A stretch of DNA of 64,000 nucleotides from Knufia peltigerae (GCA_030247855.1 JAPDRN010000019.1:186001-250000), one strand, 5' to 3'. Shown: positions 10,218 to 21,455, counted from the stretch's first letter. Notes: generated by a model not told the origin, from the sequence alone. Program-made: numbers and translations.

Positions 10218-12110
10218 TTTGACTGGTGGAAGTGGAAGTCAGATGAATCTTTTTGATATTGTAAAATTCCAGTGTCTTGCACGTAGTAATAAGATAATAA
10301 TAGTAGAATCAAATCACAAAGACGTCGATTTCAATCCACATTCTTAAAACACAAGTTGAACATAATCAGTTGATGGGTGGTATGCCGGGCCGGTTCACCT
10401 CTGGCATACTCCAACTCGGGGAGGCGTTCTCCGTTTTTCCCCGATCAAAAATAATCATATAACCGCTTGGAGAAACAACACTTGTCTTTCTGTGGGTCGT
10501 CTCCAGGCCGAGAAGAAGAGAATCACCACCTTCTCTAGCCCCCTTTGGCAATAAAACTTGAAGAGTGATACGTGGGGTGAGGTTGAGACGTCTTCGTTGG
10601 ACTCTGAGCTCGGCACTGGCGCCTTTTTAAGTCCAACTTGCTCCCGAGGTCAACATGACCACGTTGTTTTGGTGTATTCATCTTACCTAAAGCCGATGGG
10701 CAGCACAAGAATCTTGTTTTCGAATGTCGAACGTGCCGTGAGAGCAAGGTCAAAGGAGGCGGCAGCTCTGGACATACTGCATAAATCTGCCGGTGGGTTC
10801 GGCGGGCAACGATAGCATTCGCTGGAATGGACGCTCTCCTCTCGCCAACAAACCTTGTGCGAGCATTCAATGAAAGATGAGAGAAGCAGGTAAGCTGATC
10901 TGCAAGTTGTCAAAGGTGACATTGAAAGAAAATCACGATGCGGTACCCAATACAAATTGCTCAGGGACAGTCAGACCTCAAACTTCACACGACGGACAGG
11001 ATGCAAAAATCTCAGGCATAGCCACAACCCGCCCCATTCCCAGATCAACCGGCCCGGTCAGCCACAATCATCAAAACCTGGAGGAAGCGCTTCTCAGCCG
11101 AGGTGCCGTAGGGAAATTTTATTCCTGTTAGGAAGTTCACTGCTGCAACTTGATGCTATCGTTGATTCAACTTCATGAGTCTGACGAACGAGATTTGTGT
11201 GATCGATAAGGTCACCCATGCTCTCGTGGTCGGTGGCGAGTATTGTCCTAAAAGGGAAAACAATGAAGAGCTGGCTGATCATGCATACGCCTACCCTTTG
11301 AATCTATAAACCATACGACCTCTTGACGTGGTTGGGTGGCTTGTGATCAGTCCCGATGGTCTTCGTAGGCTTCAGTTCAGATCGGTACAGAGCAGGATCT
11401 CAACCTTGTGGCGGCTATGACCAAAAGCACCGTCGTCAATACTTGTTGGTCGTGATCGGATTGATATCAATGCGCTATGAAAATGCTGGAGACCTTGAAC
11501 CATTATGAATGCTTTCGGTGATATATGGCACTTTTCAGGATCACGGAGGAGGGTTCAGGGCCCGCCTTGGGAGATTTGCGTGGTTGTCGCATTCTTACGG
11601 AGTTACCAATCCGAACCCGTCGAATCCAGAGACTTACGGCCAGAGTGCAGAAACACTTGCTCGTAGCAGAATGAGCTACATCTGACAATGCTGTGGATGG
11701 GTAAAGAAGCGAGAGGTTGAAGGTGAAGGGAGAATAGATAAGCTACTCGCAGCGAGACGAACTTCGGCCAAAGTTATGGCGGCAACGAGTTTGATAACAG
11801 ATCTTGGCGCATAGCTCCATCTCACGTAAAAGCGGCGCGGCACAGGTTGAGCAAGTCTCATATAGAATCACAGTGAAGATCGTAGCCTGACCGTGAGCTG
11901 GATACGCGAAGCGTGAATGAACAGTACTTAACGAGTTACACACATATCTGATCACCTTGATCTTAAACCTTGTTGACCGTTGAGCCTTCATCTTTCCCAG
12001 TCACAACCGCAAGAAGACGACTCGGTCGAATCCCGATTTGAGTCATGAGCCAGATATTGCATGTGGGCACGTAAAGTGATGTTCACAGGTGGTTTTGTTA
12101 TGGATGAAGG
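10218..12110. other. Long intergenic region, no gene recognised
   Basis: 1.9 kb between two divergent genes, so it must contain the promoters of the succinate-semialdehyde dehydrogenase (left) and the kinase (right). Open frames up to 111 codons occur on both strands but have no conserved motif. No repeat or RNA gene was recognised. Confidence 0.45.
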
Positions 12111-14312
12111 ATGAGTTCCGCGTTCTTTCGCAGACCTGGTGATGAAAGTTCCAGCCCCAGCAGTTCTGAAGTCGAAAGTGAGGGCTCAGAGAACATTGAC
12201 CACGTGAGCCCACCCGTTGAGAATGTCGATGACGAGACGGGCGAGCTGGGCACCACGGAATCATTTTCGAGCCATGGGAGCATTTCGTTTGGAGATTCTT
12301 CTGCTGCCGGTGGTGGTGGTCCCGCAACCTCGTTTGCCGGCGTTGACCACCATCGAACAAATTTGATCGACGCACTCCTCGAGGACTTTGCACGGACTCG
12401 AGCATGCGAGATGATGAACAATGCGAAGCCCGGATCAAACTACACAAGGTCGTCTCCCGAGATCGAGGCTTTGGCCAGACAATTCTATCGACAAGCCACT
12501 CAATCGCTCGCTCAAACTGGAGTACTCCCAACGACTCTGGTGTCTGAACAAGGTCGTAACAAGGAGCAAATGCGAGCTACTTACTTGGCCGGAATTGAAG
12601 GTATAGCGCTCGGCGGAGTGCAGGCAGGTAAACTCATATCGTCCAATGTTGCAGCCACCACAGCCCTGCCTTCTTCCGAAGAGCAACTGGCCGTGACTCG
12701 AACTGAACAAGGACCCTCGAATGCATTTGGTCAACTACTTGAACAGCCTTTGAGAGACCTCTCGCTCTATCAAGATCAAAATCCATTCACAATCCGTCCT
12801 TCCAATTTTATGCTGTCCAACCAGTCTATAGAACGTCCTCGCAGCCACTACGAATCGAGCTTCCAGCAAATTGGTCTGCTTGGAAAGGGGGGCTTCGGTC
12901 GGGTATACCGCACATTCAATGTCTTTGACAAAAAGGAATACGCAATCAAGAAGATTCCTCTCAGCCCTCGCTTGTCACAGCGATACAAAGAGTCGGGTCA
13001 TCAAGAGCTTGAACATGTTCTGCGTGAAGTCCAGGCACTAGCTCAACTTGAGCACAATAACGTCGTTCGGTACCATGCTACATGGATCGAATCCCCAAGA
13101 CTACCAAGGATGATGGACTTGGATGAGGAGAGGCCCGAGCTTAGAGTTCATGGCAGACGCCTCATCGATAATGGAACACCTCCTGTCACACAGGGTCAAC
13201 CTCGAAAAACCTTACCGCGTCGACTGTCGCCGGATCGAAGCGATGGCATTGTCTTTGGTTCTGATAGTGTCTCGCAAATCCGTACACTGGATCAACAGGA
13301 CGACAAAGAACAACCTCTGTGGTCAATGAGACAGACATTTTCCGATCCGAGCTCAGCACGACCATCTGAAATATTTACTGACGGACATGCAGAGACAAAC
13401 GGTCGGCACGACGTCGTAGTGGATGAATCAGTCTATGTCCTACACGTGCAAATGTCAGTCTATCCCCTGACGCTTGAGCAATACCTGACCCCAGCTCCTG
13501 AAAACGCCCGAAGCGCACCGAGCAGTCCTATGCGAAGGCACTGCTTCCATCTAGTGCCTGCATTGCGCATATTGCTTGGCATCTTATGCGGGCTGCAGTA
13601 CATCCATGCAAAGGGACTAGTTCATCGTGACATCAAACCCAGCAACATATTCATATCGAGCTTCGAAATGGCGACCCCTAATGGCGGCGTCTCGGGGGGC
13701 TACTACGACGTCGGTAGCTGCGTTGCATGCTCGTTTTCCAGTCGCTACTTTGTGAATCCACGTATTGGGGATTTCGGACTTGTTGCTGAACTGGCTCGAG
13801 ATGGTCAGAGGAAAGACCAGCAAATTGACGGCAAAGCCGACAAAGCGGTGGGTACCGAATACTATCGACCACCACGCTGGACGGATTCGAAAGAGAAATG
13901 GAAAGCCTCATCGAACGTCAATGAGAAACTCGATGTGTTTGCCCTTGGAGTGGTGCTGGTGGAAATGCTCTGGCATTGTACTACCAAAGCCGAACGCATG
14001 GTAGTTCTTGGAAGCCTACAGAAAGGCTTCCTCCCCGCAGGCTTAGCCACGAAAATTGACAAGGAAGGACATGACCCAGGTACCGGAGAGCTCGTCTGTC
14101 AATGTATTGCTGGGATGATCAACCGGGATCCACTGCAGAGATGGGGCTGTGGGCTGGTGAAAGAACAGGTCGAGGAGATATTGAAGCAGTGTCGAGTTTC
14201 GCCAAACGAAGAGCACGACGATGCAAGTACGAGTATCGATGCTGGTTATGGGGTTGAGCTTCATCAAGTAAGGAGTTTGGAGGCAGATGCGCCCTCACGG
14301 AGGCAGGACTGA
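12111..14312 (+). CDS. eIF2alpha-kinase-like Ser/Thr protein kinase (HRI-type)
   Basis: Intronless, 733 codons. The kinase domain begins near residue 250 with LLGKGGFGRVYRTF, followed by ATP-anchoring K280 (YAIKKIPLSP), a long insert (about 325-440) between beta-strands 4 and 5 as in eIF2alpha kinases, YIHAKGLVHRDIKPSNIF (catalytic D507) and IGDFGLV (D554). The stretch LREVQALAQLEHNNVVRYHATWIE is typical of the PEK/HRI/GCN2 family. The N-terminal 250 residues are Ser-rich then helical, with no membrane segment or regulatory HisRS or RWD domain, which favours an HRI-like cytosolic stress sensor. The substrate would be Ser-51 of eIF2alpha, by family inference. The usual APE motif after the activation loop is replaced by YYRPPRW. 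A second, degenerate insert lies between HRDIKP and DFG (about 517-545). Confidence 0.82.
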   Translation: MSSAFFRRPGDESSSPSSSEVESEGSENIDHVSPPVENVDDETGELGTTESFSSHGSISFGDSSAAGGGGPATSFAGVDHHRTNLIDALLEDFARTRACEMMNNAKPGSNYTRSSPEIEALARQFYRQATQSLAQTGVLPTTLVSEQGRNKEQMRATYLAGIEGIALGGVQAGKLISSNVAATTALPSSEEQLAVTRTEQGPSNAFGQLLEQPLRDLSLYQDQNPFTIRPSNFMLSNQSIERPRSHYESSFQQIGLLGKGGFGRVYRTFNVFDKKEYAIKKIPLSPRLSQRYKESGHQELEHVLREVQALAQLEHNNVVRYHATWIESPRLPRMMDLDEERPELRVHGRRLIDNGTPPVTQGQPRKTLPRRLSPDRSDGIVFGSDSVSQIRTLDQQDDKEQPLWSMRQTFSDPSSARPSEIFTDGHAETNGRHDVVVDESVYVLHVQMSVYPLTLEQYLTPAPENARSAPSSPMRRHCFHLVPALRILLGILCGLQYIHAKGLVHRDIKPSNIFISSFEMATPNGGVSGGYYDVGSCVACSFSSRYFVNPRIGDFGLVAELARDGQRKDQQIDGKADKAVGTEYYRPPRWTDSKEKWKASSNVNEKLDVFALGVVLVEMLWHCTTKAERMVVLGSLQKGFLPAGLATKIDKEGHDPGTGELVCQCIAGMINRDPLQRWGCGLVKEQVEEILKQCRVSPNEEHDDASTSIDAGYGVELHQVRSLEADAPSRRQD

Positions 14313-15636
14313 ATCTGCACAAAAGCAAGACGGTCATCAAGCTGTCGAACCCCAAAATAGTTCCTTTCCTTTGCAACGAAAGGGGCTGGTGTGCTTCACC
14401 AAGTGAAGCACGAGCACTGATACTCCATACCTACCCTCGAAGGGAAAAGCTGACTGAGAGCAATTGATGTCGAAACGCTCTGACCAGCGCCAATCACACA
14501 ACCAGTTTGCGGTTCGTAAATCGCTAGTTTGAAGAAGACAGTGCACCGTGCTGCAACTGATTCAAAGCCGAGGAGAGATCAGCAGATCCTGTGACTGTGA
14601 CATGCGGCACAATCATTATTAGCAGACCTGTGAGGCAATCAGCCAAGAGACGTTATAGATGTACAGTAGGAGACGAGCTTTCTGGCGAGCCTCGTTGCGA
14701 TAACATAACATCACAAGAATAGCGAATGCTCCCCTTAGTCCCGTCACAGCTTGGTGTTTGTTGACAAGTCGGTCACGTGCAATTTATCACGCTATCACGT
14801 GATATAATATAGAGTTTCGGTTTGGATCGACTCTCTCTCTCTCCCAACGGCGGAGTAAAGACCTGACCAGTTCCTTCGTGCAACCCCAGGTTCAAGCCAT
14901 GGTTGAGTTCGACGTTTACGGACAAACGGTACATGGGGATAGCACCGAACTACGCTTAGCGAACCAAGAAAATACGTCTCGCTTCCCGACAGTGCGACTA
15001 TTTGAGGCATAGCTCTCCAATCTCCGGAGTGTTGAAGTCGGCGCCGGCCACTTCAAGATGAAGACCTGATCTCGCCTGACAGATGTCAAAGACCCGGTCC
15101 AGATTGCCTTCAGAAGCTGGACTTGGTGTCGCATGCTCAGAGACAACTACAGAATACCGTTGTCCCTGACACTGAGAGATATGAAAGTTAAAAAGCCTGT
15201 AGCCAACATTTCTTGATGCGGTACGGAAATGGTGACCCTGCAGGTCGATTTATATCGTGCGTGAAACTTACTGAAACCATTGGTACGCCTCCTTACCGTC
15301 AAGATGGCATGTGTCGCCGCGTCTGGGGCTGACATTCCCACTGGGGAAAACACCGGTTTTCAACTGGCGCCAAGGCTAGTTGTAGTCGAGACACCAAAAT
15401 AGGGGCTTCAAGAAATTGACAACAGGACTTGGCCCCCCTAACGAAGGCGCTGAGACAATGAGGAGTGGCGCAGGCGTCTACAGTATTCGTAGGTTGGATC
15501 TTCTCTGTTTGTGTTGTTCTTCATCCTCTTCTTCCTAATAACTGCTTGTATTCGGCTTTCTCCTTCTTCCTCATCATCACCATCACCTCTGCACTATTCG
15601 ATTGACGGATTTCGCGGAGGAAACCAGTAGATCAAA
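14313..15636. other. Intergenic, no gene recognised
   Basis: 1.3 kb between two plus-strand genes, holding the kinase 3' flank and the promoter of the wall-protein gene. A short CT run (about 14830-14845) is the only low-complexity tract. The last 100 bp before 15637 are pyrimidine-rich, typical of a fungal core promoter. Confidence 0.45.
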
Positions 15637-16417
15637 ATGGTTGCGATCAAGACAACAGGACTTGCATTGACGCTGGCTGGCGCGGCCGCGGCACAGTCAT
15701 CATCGGTGGTCAGCGTCTTTTTTCCGGGTCTCGACTCCCAGACACTGTTGGGCTCGGTGATCAAGTCGGTATGCTTTGCAATTGTGTTGTTCACTGCGTC
15801 AGGGTACTAATTCGAGTCAGGATTCCTCTAAAACTACCATGGCCGTCGCATGCCCTTCGGGTACAGACTCTAACGACTGCGGAATCGTCGGTGCTATCAC
15901 TGTGACAGTCGGCGCTTCGACATTTCATGCACAAGAGTCGTTCGAGAGCACATCGGTCATCATTGATTGTAAGGTTTCAGGAACAACGGCTGCGGACTGC
16001 GCAGAGACATATGTTGGACCAGCGGGATTGATTGCGACGGACGCTCCATCGTTGACCAATACGGACGCTTCATTCGATACTTCGATTACTTCAACCGTGA
16101 CCAGCACGACCCTGGGCCCCACCGACATGTCCTACGTTCCCGTCACACTTACCGATTCTCTGGGTGATGGAAGTGGCTCGTCGACGACGGCTTCCACTGG
16201 AGCTAGCGGCAGTTCTTCGACGGCGTCTGCCACTTCGGGTGGCGCGTCTTCTTCATCATCTTCGAAGACCAGCGGCTCAAGTGGCACCAGCAGTGGAAGT
16301 GGAAGTGCTACCCCTACTGCCGACAACAACAATGGTGCCAGCGGAGGAGATTCCCGGATGCTGGCCTGGTCCGCAATGGGCGCTGGTCTTGTCGGCATGA
16401 TGATCATGCTACTCTAA
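15637..16417 (+). CDS. GPI-anchored, Ser/Thr-rich cell-wall protein
   Basis: Two exons, 15637-15768 and 15821-16417, separated by a 52-bp phase-0 intron with a TACTAAT branch sequence, give 242 codons. Residues 1-20 are a signal peptide: a basic start MVAIK, a hydrophobic core, and cleavage after AAAAQ or nearby. The mature N-terminal part (about 20-140) has four cysteines (CPSG, NDCG, IIDC, ADCAE) that could form two disulfides. Residues about 150-215 are almost entirely Ser, Thr, Gly and Ala, a likely O-mannosylated stalk. The C-terminus (GASGGDSRML, then a hydrophobic tail to MMIMLL) is a GPI-attachment signal. The protein should be secreted and attached to the plasma membrane or wall. I do not recognise a catalytic domain. 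The exon 1 frame was chosen because it supplies the signal peptide. Confidence 0.88.
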
Positions 16418-17729
16418 ATCATCCACAAAGCCCGTTTGGGGCCGGTCTTGGGAGCCTAGCATAGGGAAGGACAAGGGTCGTGGATCGTGTTTGTACTGGG
16501 AAGATCGGGCATCAGATGAGTTATGTGGGCTAGGCCAAGTGGAGGGTGTTTCGCACTCGGATATCAGCTCCGAACGCTGGCGCGGCAGGGTTATCAACAG
16601 GGCAAGGACGGGGCATCTGCCGCTCACCATGGTCTCAGATTCGGCACTCAGACGGAGTAAGGAGGTGGCTTGTTGCGAAGAGTGGTGGTGAGATCTCATG
16701 CACGATGACATCGCTATGACATGGTACTGGGGTCCTACTCGTGGTAATTACGTAGGCGTGTTGATGTTCCAGGCACGCATGTGTTGTCGAGAAACAATAC
16801 CAATATACTATTCATTCCATTCCTATACGGTAACCAGTACAGAAGCGATTGAACTTGGTATAGCAGTGTTGTCGATTTCCTAACCGTTAACCGTATTGCT
16901 ATTTGACTTTGATACCACCCTGGTCCTTCTCCCGTGATCACGGTTGATTGTCAGGGGCGCCGGTAGAAGTATCAGTGCGCCGGAGAACAAATAAAGTGAG
17001 GATTGACGTCGTGGGAGGGGTGCTGGGAAGAGTACTCGTACGGGTACTGTACAGCACAATAGTGGCGCAGTGAGGAGAGGCAGCATGTGAGGTACGTGTA
17101 CGAGTACCTGTACCGGGTACAAGACAGTGCTCGCATGCAGTATAGCTCCGATCCTCAGTGAGAATATTGTATTGTACTGTACAAATACAGAGTAATACTA
17201 CTCGATATGCAAAGGGATCGGCGATGTGGACAATCACATCGAACAAAACAAAAAGTGATTCGACGGGGGCTACCTTCCGAAGTGGCTGACAGGGGGGAAC
17301 AATAACGAAGGCGCAGATGGCACTTTTCAAATTCCCATGACCAGAAACTGGGGGATTTTAGGCGGCATCGACGATGGTATGGAGGATCGACAACGATGCC
17401 GCGGCCGATGCGGGTATTAATGGTCGATGGCGACAGAATATAAGCAGAGGCAGTGACATGACGCTACCGTACAAAATGTACTAGCTATCGATGTACCTCT
17501 GCCTCCATCTGATACAACCCCCGCCCATCGTGCGGCCCATTGGCAGCGTCTGTCCACCTTGTGCGCCATTTGTGGCATGTTGGGCCTTCGTTCTGCTTCC
17601 GTGAAGGCTCTAGTTTGTTCTCTGCAGGGATTATTGATGTTGTTGTGGCTTGTGACGAGCTGGTGAGCCTCTTCTTGGTGTCTCTTTGAGCTGGCCGGAT
17701 CAAGCCTCCGCCGTGGGCTGCAAGTCCCG

Positions 17730-17783
17730 GTGCCCAGTGCCCAGTGCCTATGCCCATTGATTCCAGTGCCCAGTGCCCAATGT
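17730..17783. repeat. Short imperfect tandem repeat (GTGCCCA units)
   Basis: Two blocks of tandem GTGCCCA units are separated by about 20 bp and end in a CAATG. It is a local sequence-level repeat of about 54 bp in non-coding DNA and resembles no known element. Confidence 0.6.
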
Positions 17784-17913
17784 TCGGTCTCCAGGCGCCT
17801 GTTATTCCCCAATTAATTGTCTCTCCATCACCCGCTAAGTAAAAGGTTCGCCCGAAGGAGAACATCATCGCCTGTTCTGCCTCAGATCTCTCGCTTCCAC
17901 TTCTGGATCCTCA

Positions 17914-18025
17914 ATGTTTCTTCCGCATGTTCCTGGCATTGACTAGTACGTGTACGAATCCCGAGTACAAAAAGAGTCTTCCACTACCATCGCTCCACAC
18001 CGCTGTCACCAAACCTGATCTTTGA
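17914..18025 (+). promoter_or_regulatory. Two overlapping upstream ORFs before the bZIP start
   Basis: An ATG at 17914 opens a 10-codon ORF (MFLPHVPGID) closed at 17946. A second ATG at 17927, in another frame, opens a 32-codon ORF closed by TGA at 18023-18025. No other ATG occurs before the bZIP start at 18283. They matter only if transcription starts upstream of 17914, which the sequence alone cannot show. Confidence 0.35.
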
Positions 18026-18282
18026 TCCATTGCCAGAATCTTCCTTAAACAAGCCAACCCTTGATATCCCCCCGTCCGCCTCTCCTTCTGCCACACCTCC
18101 AAACAAACAACTCAACATCTCTCTAGCCACACCTTGTGCCTCGCCCTCACCCTCACCCATCGTCATCAGTTTTTGTCACAACGAACCAACACTGACCTGG
18201 ACCCTTCCCTACTACTCGTAGTAGTACATCACCTCATCGCCTTGGACCTTGATCTCCTCTACACCGCATATTTTACACCACA

Positions 18283-19311
18283 ATGGCGGCTCTTGGTACC
18301 TTGTCTGGGACCGCCTCTGCCGTGGACAGCATCAATGACTTGGATGGATATACCTTCCGAGACTACAGCTTTCCCTCCGCAACCGCCTTCGCACCTACAC
18401 AAGAAGATGACTTTGGTTTCGACCCGGCTCCTATCAAGTCTACTACTTCTCTCAACAACTTCCAGCCCTACAGCCCTCCTACAGACCTCTCACTCTCTGA
18501 ATGGCCCGACTTCCAGCGCGATGACGATATGAAGCCTTCTCTGGGCGATTCTCCATTGAGTTTTGCTCCATTTGAGGCCGATGGCTTCGTCAAGGCCGGC
18601 CTTCCAAACTCCAGCACTGCCGTCTCTCGATATGGCCAGATGACCCCACCTCGATCCAACTCAGCAGCCAGCTCAGACTCTCTCAAGCTCGAAGAGAAAC
18701 ACTCTCCCAAGTCCACGGCCCCTGAGCCACGCCGTAAGCGAGCTTCCAAGGCTCAGCCCAAAGAAGACGACTCGGTACTGGCATCTACTACAGCTACATC
18801 CGGTCGGAAGCGGAAATCTTCTAAAAAGTCGGGGGCAGACAAGGGAGCATCTCCAGAGGAGCAGAAGAGAAAGCAGTCGCTAGAGAAGAATCGCCTAGCT
18901 GCTGCAAAGTGCCGCATGAACAAAAAAGAAAAGACCGAGCAATTACAGCGAGATTCACACGACAAGGCAGTGCAAAATGCTTATCTCAAAGATCAAATCA
19001 TGCGCATGAAGGACGAGATTCAACAGATGAACGCACTCCTTCTCGCCCATGCCAACTGTGAGGAATGCAAGGCACCGGAGGAGATTCAAGCCCACCTTGC
19101 ACATCTCGGTAGCGATTTCTTCACTACGCACATGGGATTTGGCAATACCAATTTTGGCGACTTTTCCTCCCAGATGAACTTCCCTGAATTGCCAGCTATG
19201 GACAACGATTACTTTGACCAGAGTCACAGCCAGATGCAGGCTCATCCGCCGCTTCCCGAGTTCAACCGCTCTGCCGATTTCGAGGTGCAAACCCCCATGC
19301 AGCTGGATTGA
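18283..19311 (+). CDS. ATF/CREB-family bZIP transcription factor
   Basis: Intronless, 342 codons. A bZIP domain lies at about 190-258. The basic region SLEKNRLAAAKCRMNKKEK contains the diagnostic N203-x2-A206-A207-x2-C210-R211. The following zipper is degenerate, with some heptad leucines replaced (LQRDSHDKAVQNAYLKDQI), and ends in ALLLAHANCEEC. That tail is typical of fungal AtfA/AtfB-like factors, which dimerise and bind CRE sites (TGACGTCA) in stress and sporulation programmes. The N-terminal 190 residues are acidic and Pro/Ser-rich, with several minimal MAPK sites (YSPP, MTPP, HSPK), and the linker is strongly basic (about 149-185). I do not see the extra N-terminal domains of full-length AtfA, so an AtfB-like assignment is favoured but not certain. 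A full CRE palindrome lies 467 bp past its stop codon. Confidence 0.85.
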   Translation: MAALGTLSGTASAVDSINDLDGYTFRDYSFPSATAFAPTQEDDFGFDPAPIKSTTSLNNFQPYSPPTDLSLSEWPDFQRDDDMKPSLGDSPLSFAPFEADGFVKAGLPNSSTAVSRYGQMTPPRSNSAASSDSLKLEEKHSPKSTAPEPRRKRASKAQPKEDDSVLASTTATSGRKRKSSKKSGADKGASPEEQKRKQSLEKNRLAAAKCRMNKKEKTEQLQRDSHDKAVQNAYLKDQIMRMKDEIQQMNALLLAHANCEECKAPEEIQAHLAHLGSDFFTTHMGFGNTNFGDFSSQMNFPELPAMDNDYFDQSHSQMQAHPPLPEFNRSADFEVQTPMQLD

Positions 19312-19777
19312 GGACTGTTTTCGGCCCAACACTCGAGCTACCCCTCTGTAGCTCTCATCACGAATTGACCCCTGCACAGCGGAGAGTTCGGATTCCAAGC
19401 AATCATAGCTGTCGCAATCTCGTCGCGCCGAAGCTACCAAAGCAAAACGAGTGCGGTGCCACCTTTCCCCGCACTCCTGTGGCGGTGCTGCCTCGGGCCA
19501 ACGAGTTTGTCCTACCTACCAAGTCCCAACACCTTATGATCCCCTGGCTATATTTTCCAGCACGCTTTTTTGTGGGATTGTTACGCAAATGTGCTTTGTA
19601 TGACGCGAACGGTGTGAATTATGTGATGTGGGAAGTCACCTTCTCTGGGGCAAAAGTGAAACCTGCTCTGTAACGACGGAATCTTTTGCTGCACTTTGGC
19701 GGATCAGCGATTGGGGCTGATTAACCAATGATCGCCACCGCTAAAGCACGGTTCTCAAGATTTTGAGTGGGTGAAAT

Positions 19778-19785
19778 TGACGTCA
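19778..19785. promoter_or_regulatory. CRE palindrome TGACGTCA
   Basis: A perfect CRE octamer centred in a 12-bp palindrome ATTGACGTCAAT (19776-19787). It is the only complete TGACGTCA I noticed in the window and lies 467 bp 3' of the bZIP stop. ATF/CREB bZIPs bind this sequence, but function at this position is inference. Confidence 0.4.
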
Positions 19786-20852
19786 ATCGTCGACGGGCGG
19801 ACGATTGATCCGGTCGATCGGACAGAGGCGATTCTACTAAGAAGGTGATCGGCATTGATGCCCTCTACGGTGCTTCGTTGTACGATTAATTGATTTTACG
19901 AGTCCGCGCAGAGAAAGCGGAAAGGACGGATGATGAAGTCCCAGTCAATGGATGGGTGGGCAACAATTATGTTGTACTCTTGTTCCTTTGGTGTTCGTCG
20001 GGCTGGGAAGATGTTTTCCTTGAGCAAGGGAGGCTGGTTTTCCACAAAGAGCATCGTATATGATTCGAGAGGCTCAGGACTTTTGCACGATTGAAATGTT
20101 GTTATGAACCGATACCCATCGGGAGGGTTGCTATGCTTTCTACGCGCCTATTCCAGTACAACTAGGCATACTTACAGAAGTATCAAAATACAAATACTAT
20201 TTAATTCTGAGAAGAAGTATTGTTTTTGTGACTTGTGAAGTTCGCGATATGACCACTTTGGAACCATGTGAAAGAGAAATTTGTGCAGATGGGCGGATTT
20301 CTTTGCCACATGTGAAGGAGAGGGGAAATGTACTTGTGGCGCTGTAATATTATTGTGGTGGTCATTTATTGATCGACATTTACCGAGGCCAATTTGAGGA
20401 ACGGAGAGGGAGAGAGACAAGTATTCACGTAAAATCAGTTCGAGTGAGCCTGGACTATGGGAACGGGATGAGAGGGAACCGACCAATGAATGTGGTTTTG
20501 GAAGAAATAACCGCGGGTTTTATTGAACAAGGGTACGGGAAACAGCTGAACGACATGGTTTGAAAACGCTCAGATATTTTTACAAGGTACTCAATTATCC
20601 TGTTGTACGTACTGAAGTGTGGTACCTTCCGGACTTGATGTCGTGACTTTTACTTTTTTTAACTTTTTTACCGTATGTACCTTGAAAGTATCCTTGGTAC
20701 TTCGTATGAGGATGGATTTTCTAGGGTACATGTCAGAACGAAAAAGGACCATGAGTACCTAGGTAAACTCTCTCGAATTACGGAGTGCAGAGGCAACGCA
20801 ATGCGCCGAGATAATCACTTCAGCCATGCAAGGGGGGGATTCACTACGGCCC

Positions 20853-20892
20853 CCTCCTCCTCCTCCTCCTCCTCCTCCTCCTCCTCCTCCTC
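20853..20892. repeat. CTC trinucleotide microsatellite
   Basis: About 13 uninterrupted CTC/TCC units, flanked on both sides by runs of C. It is non-coding as far as I can tell. Confidence 0.9.
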
Positions 20893-21414
20893 ACCGCCCC
20901 CCTCTCTCTAGCTGCGTATGTACGGAAGGCCGAGTTACCAGTTACGAGTCCTTGTACTTGTAACTCTCTTTTTTCCCCCTTCGGATCTCCAACACACCCC
21001 TCGTGGAGATTTTTTTCTTTGATATGTTCAGGCACAAGGTACAGACTTTACGTGCGGAGAAAAAGATGTTAAAAAAAAGGATGTGAAACTGTGAAACTGA
21101 CAGGTTGACAGCAAGACAGAAAAAAACGTCTCTTGTACTGAACGAGTACTTCGGTACTCGTAGTAAAGCCACATGCCATGTGGGTTGTTGTTCTTGGTAT
21201 CCCTTGATTACCATGTCATCATGTCATTGGCTTTTGACCGAACCCTCCTCGGAAGGATTCATAAGTGTAAATTCCGGACTCTCACTAGTAGGGACAGTAA
21301 CTTTGGGCGATTGACTGACTTGACTGACTGACTTTTCGGAAATGCACTGTACCAAGACATGTACGGAGTACGAGTGCATGTTCTCGTAAATGTAGACGAA
21401 TACGAAAGGCGTGT

Positions 21415-21455
21415 TGAAGAAGAAGAAGAAGAAGAAGATGATGATGATGATGATG
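21415..21455. repeat. Compound GAA/GAT microsatellite
   Basis: About eight GAA units pass directly into about six GAT units. Non-coding. Confidence 0.9.

Larger units (their letters stand above)
16418..18282. promoter_or_regulatory. Upstream region and leader of the bZIP gene
   Basis: 1.9 kb without a recognised gene. From about 17000 to 17200 it is unusually rich in GTAC-containing words (GTACGAGTAC-like). Around 17730-17783 there is a small imperfect repeat of GTGCCCA units. The last 300 bp are strongly pyrimidine-rich, typical of a long fungal 5' leader. Two upstream ORFs (17914-17946 and 17927-18025) lie within 370 bp of the bZIP start. Minus-strand open frames over 17417-17868 are low-complexity products of the repeat. 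Confidence 0.45.

Noticed and set aside
15925..16407. Minus-strand frames opposite the GPI-anchored protein
   Set aside because: Mirror images of the Ser/Thr-rich coding sequence, which has a signal peptide and GPI signal on the plus strand.
17417..17868. Overlapping minus-strand frames of 127-131 codons
   Set aside because: They read through the GTGCCCA repeat, giving repeated HWALGTG-like text. No conserved protein features.
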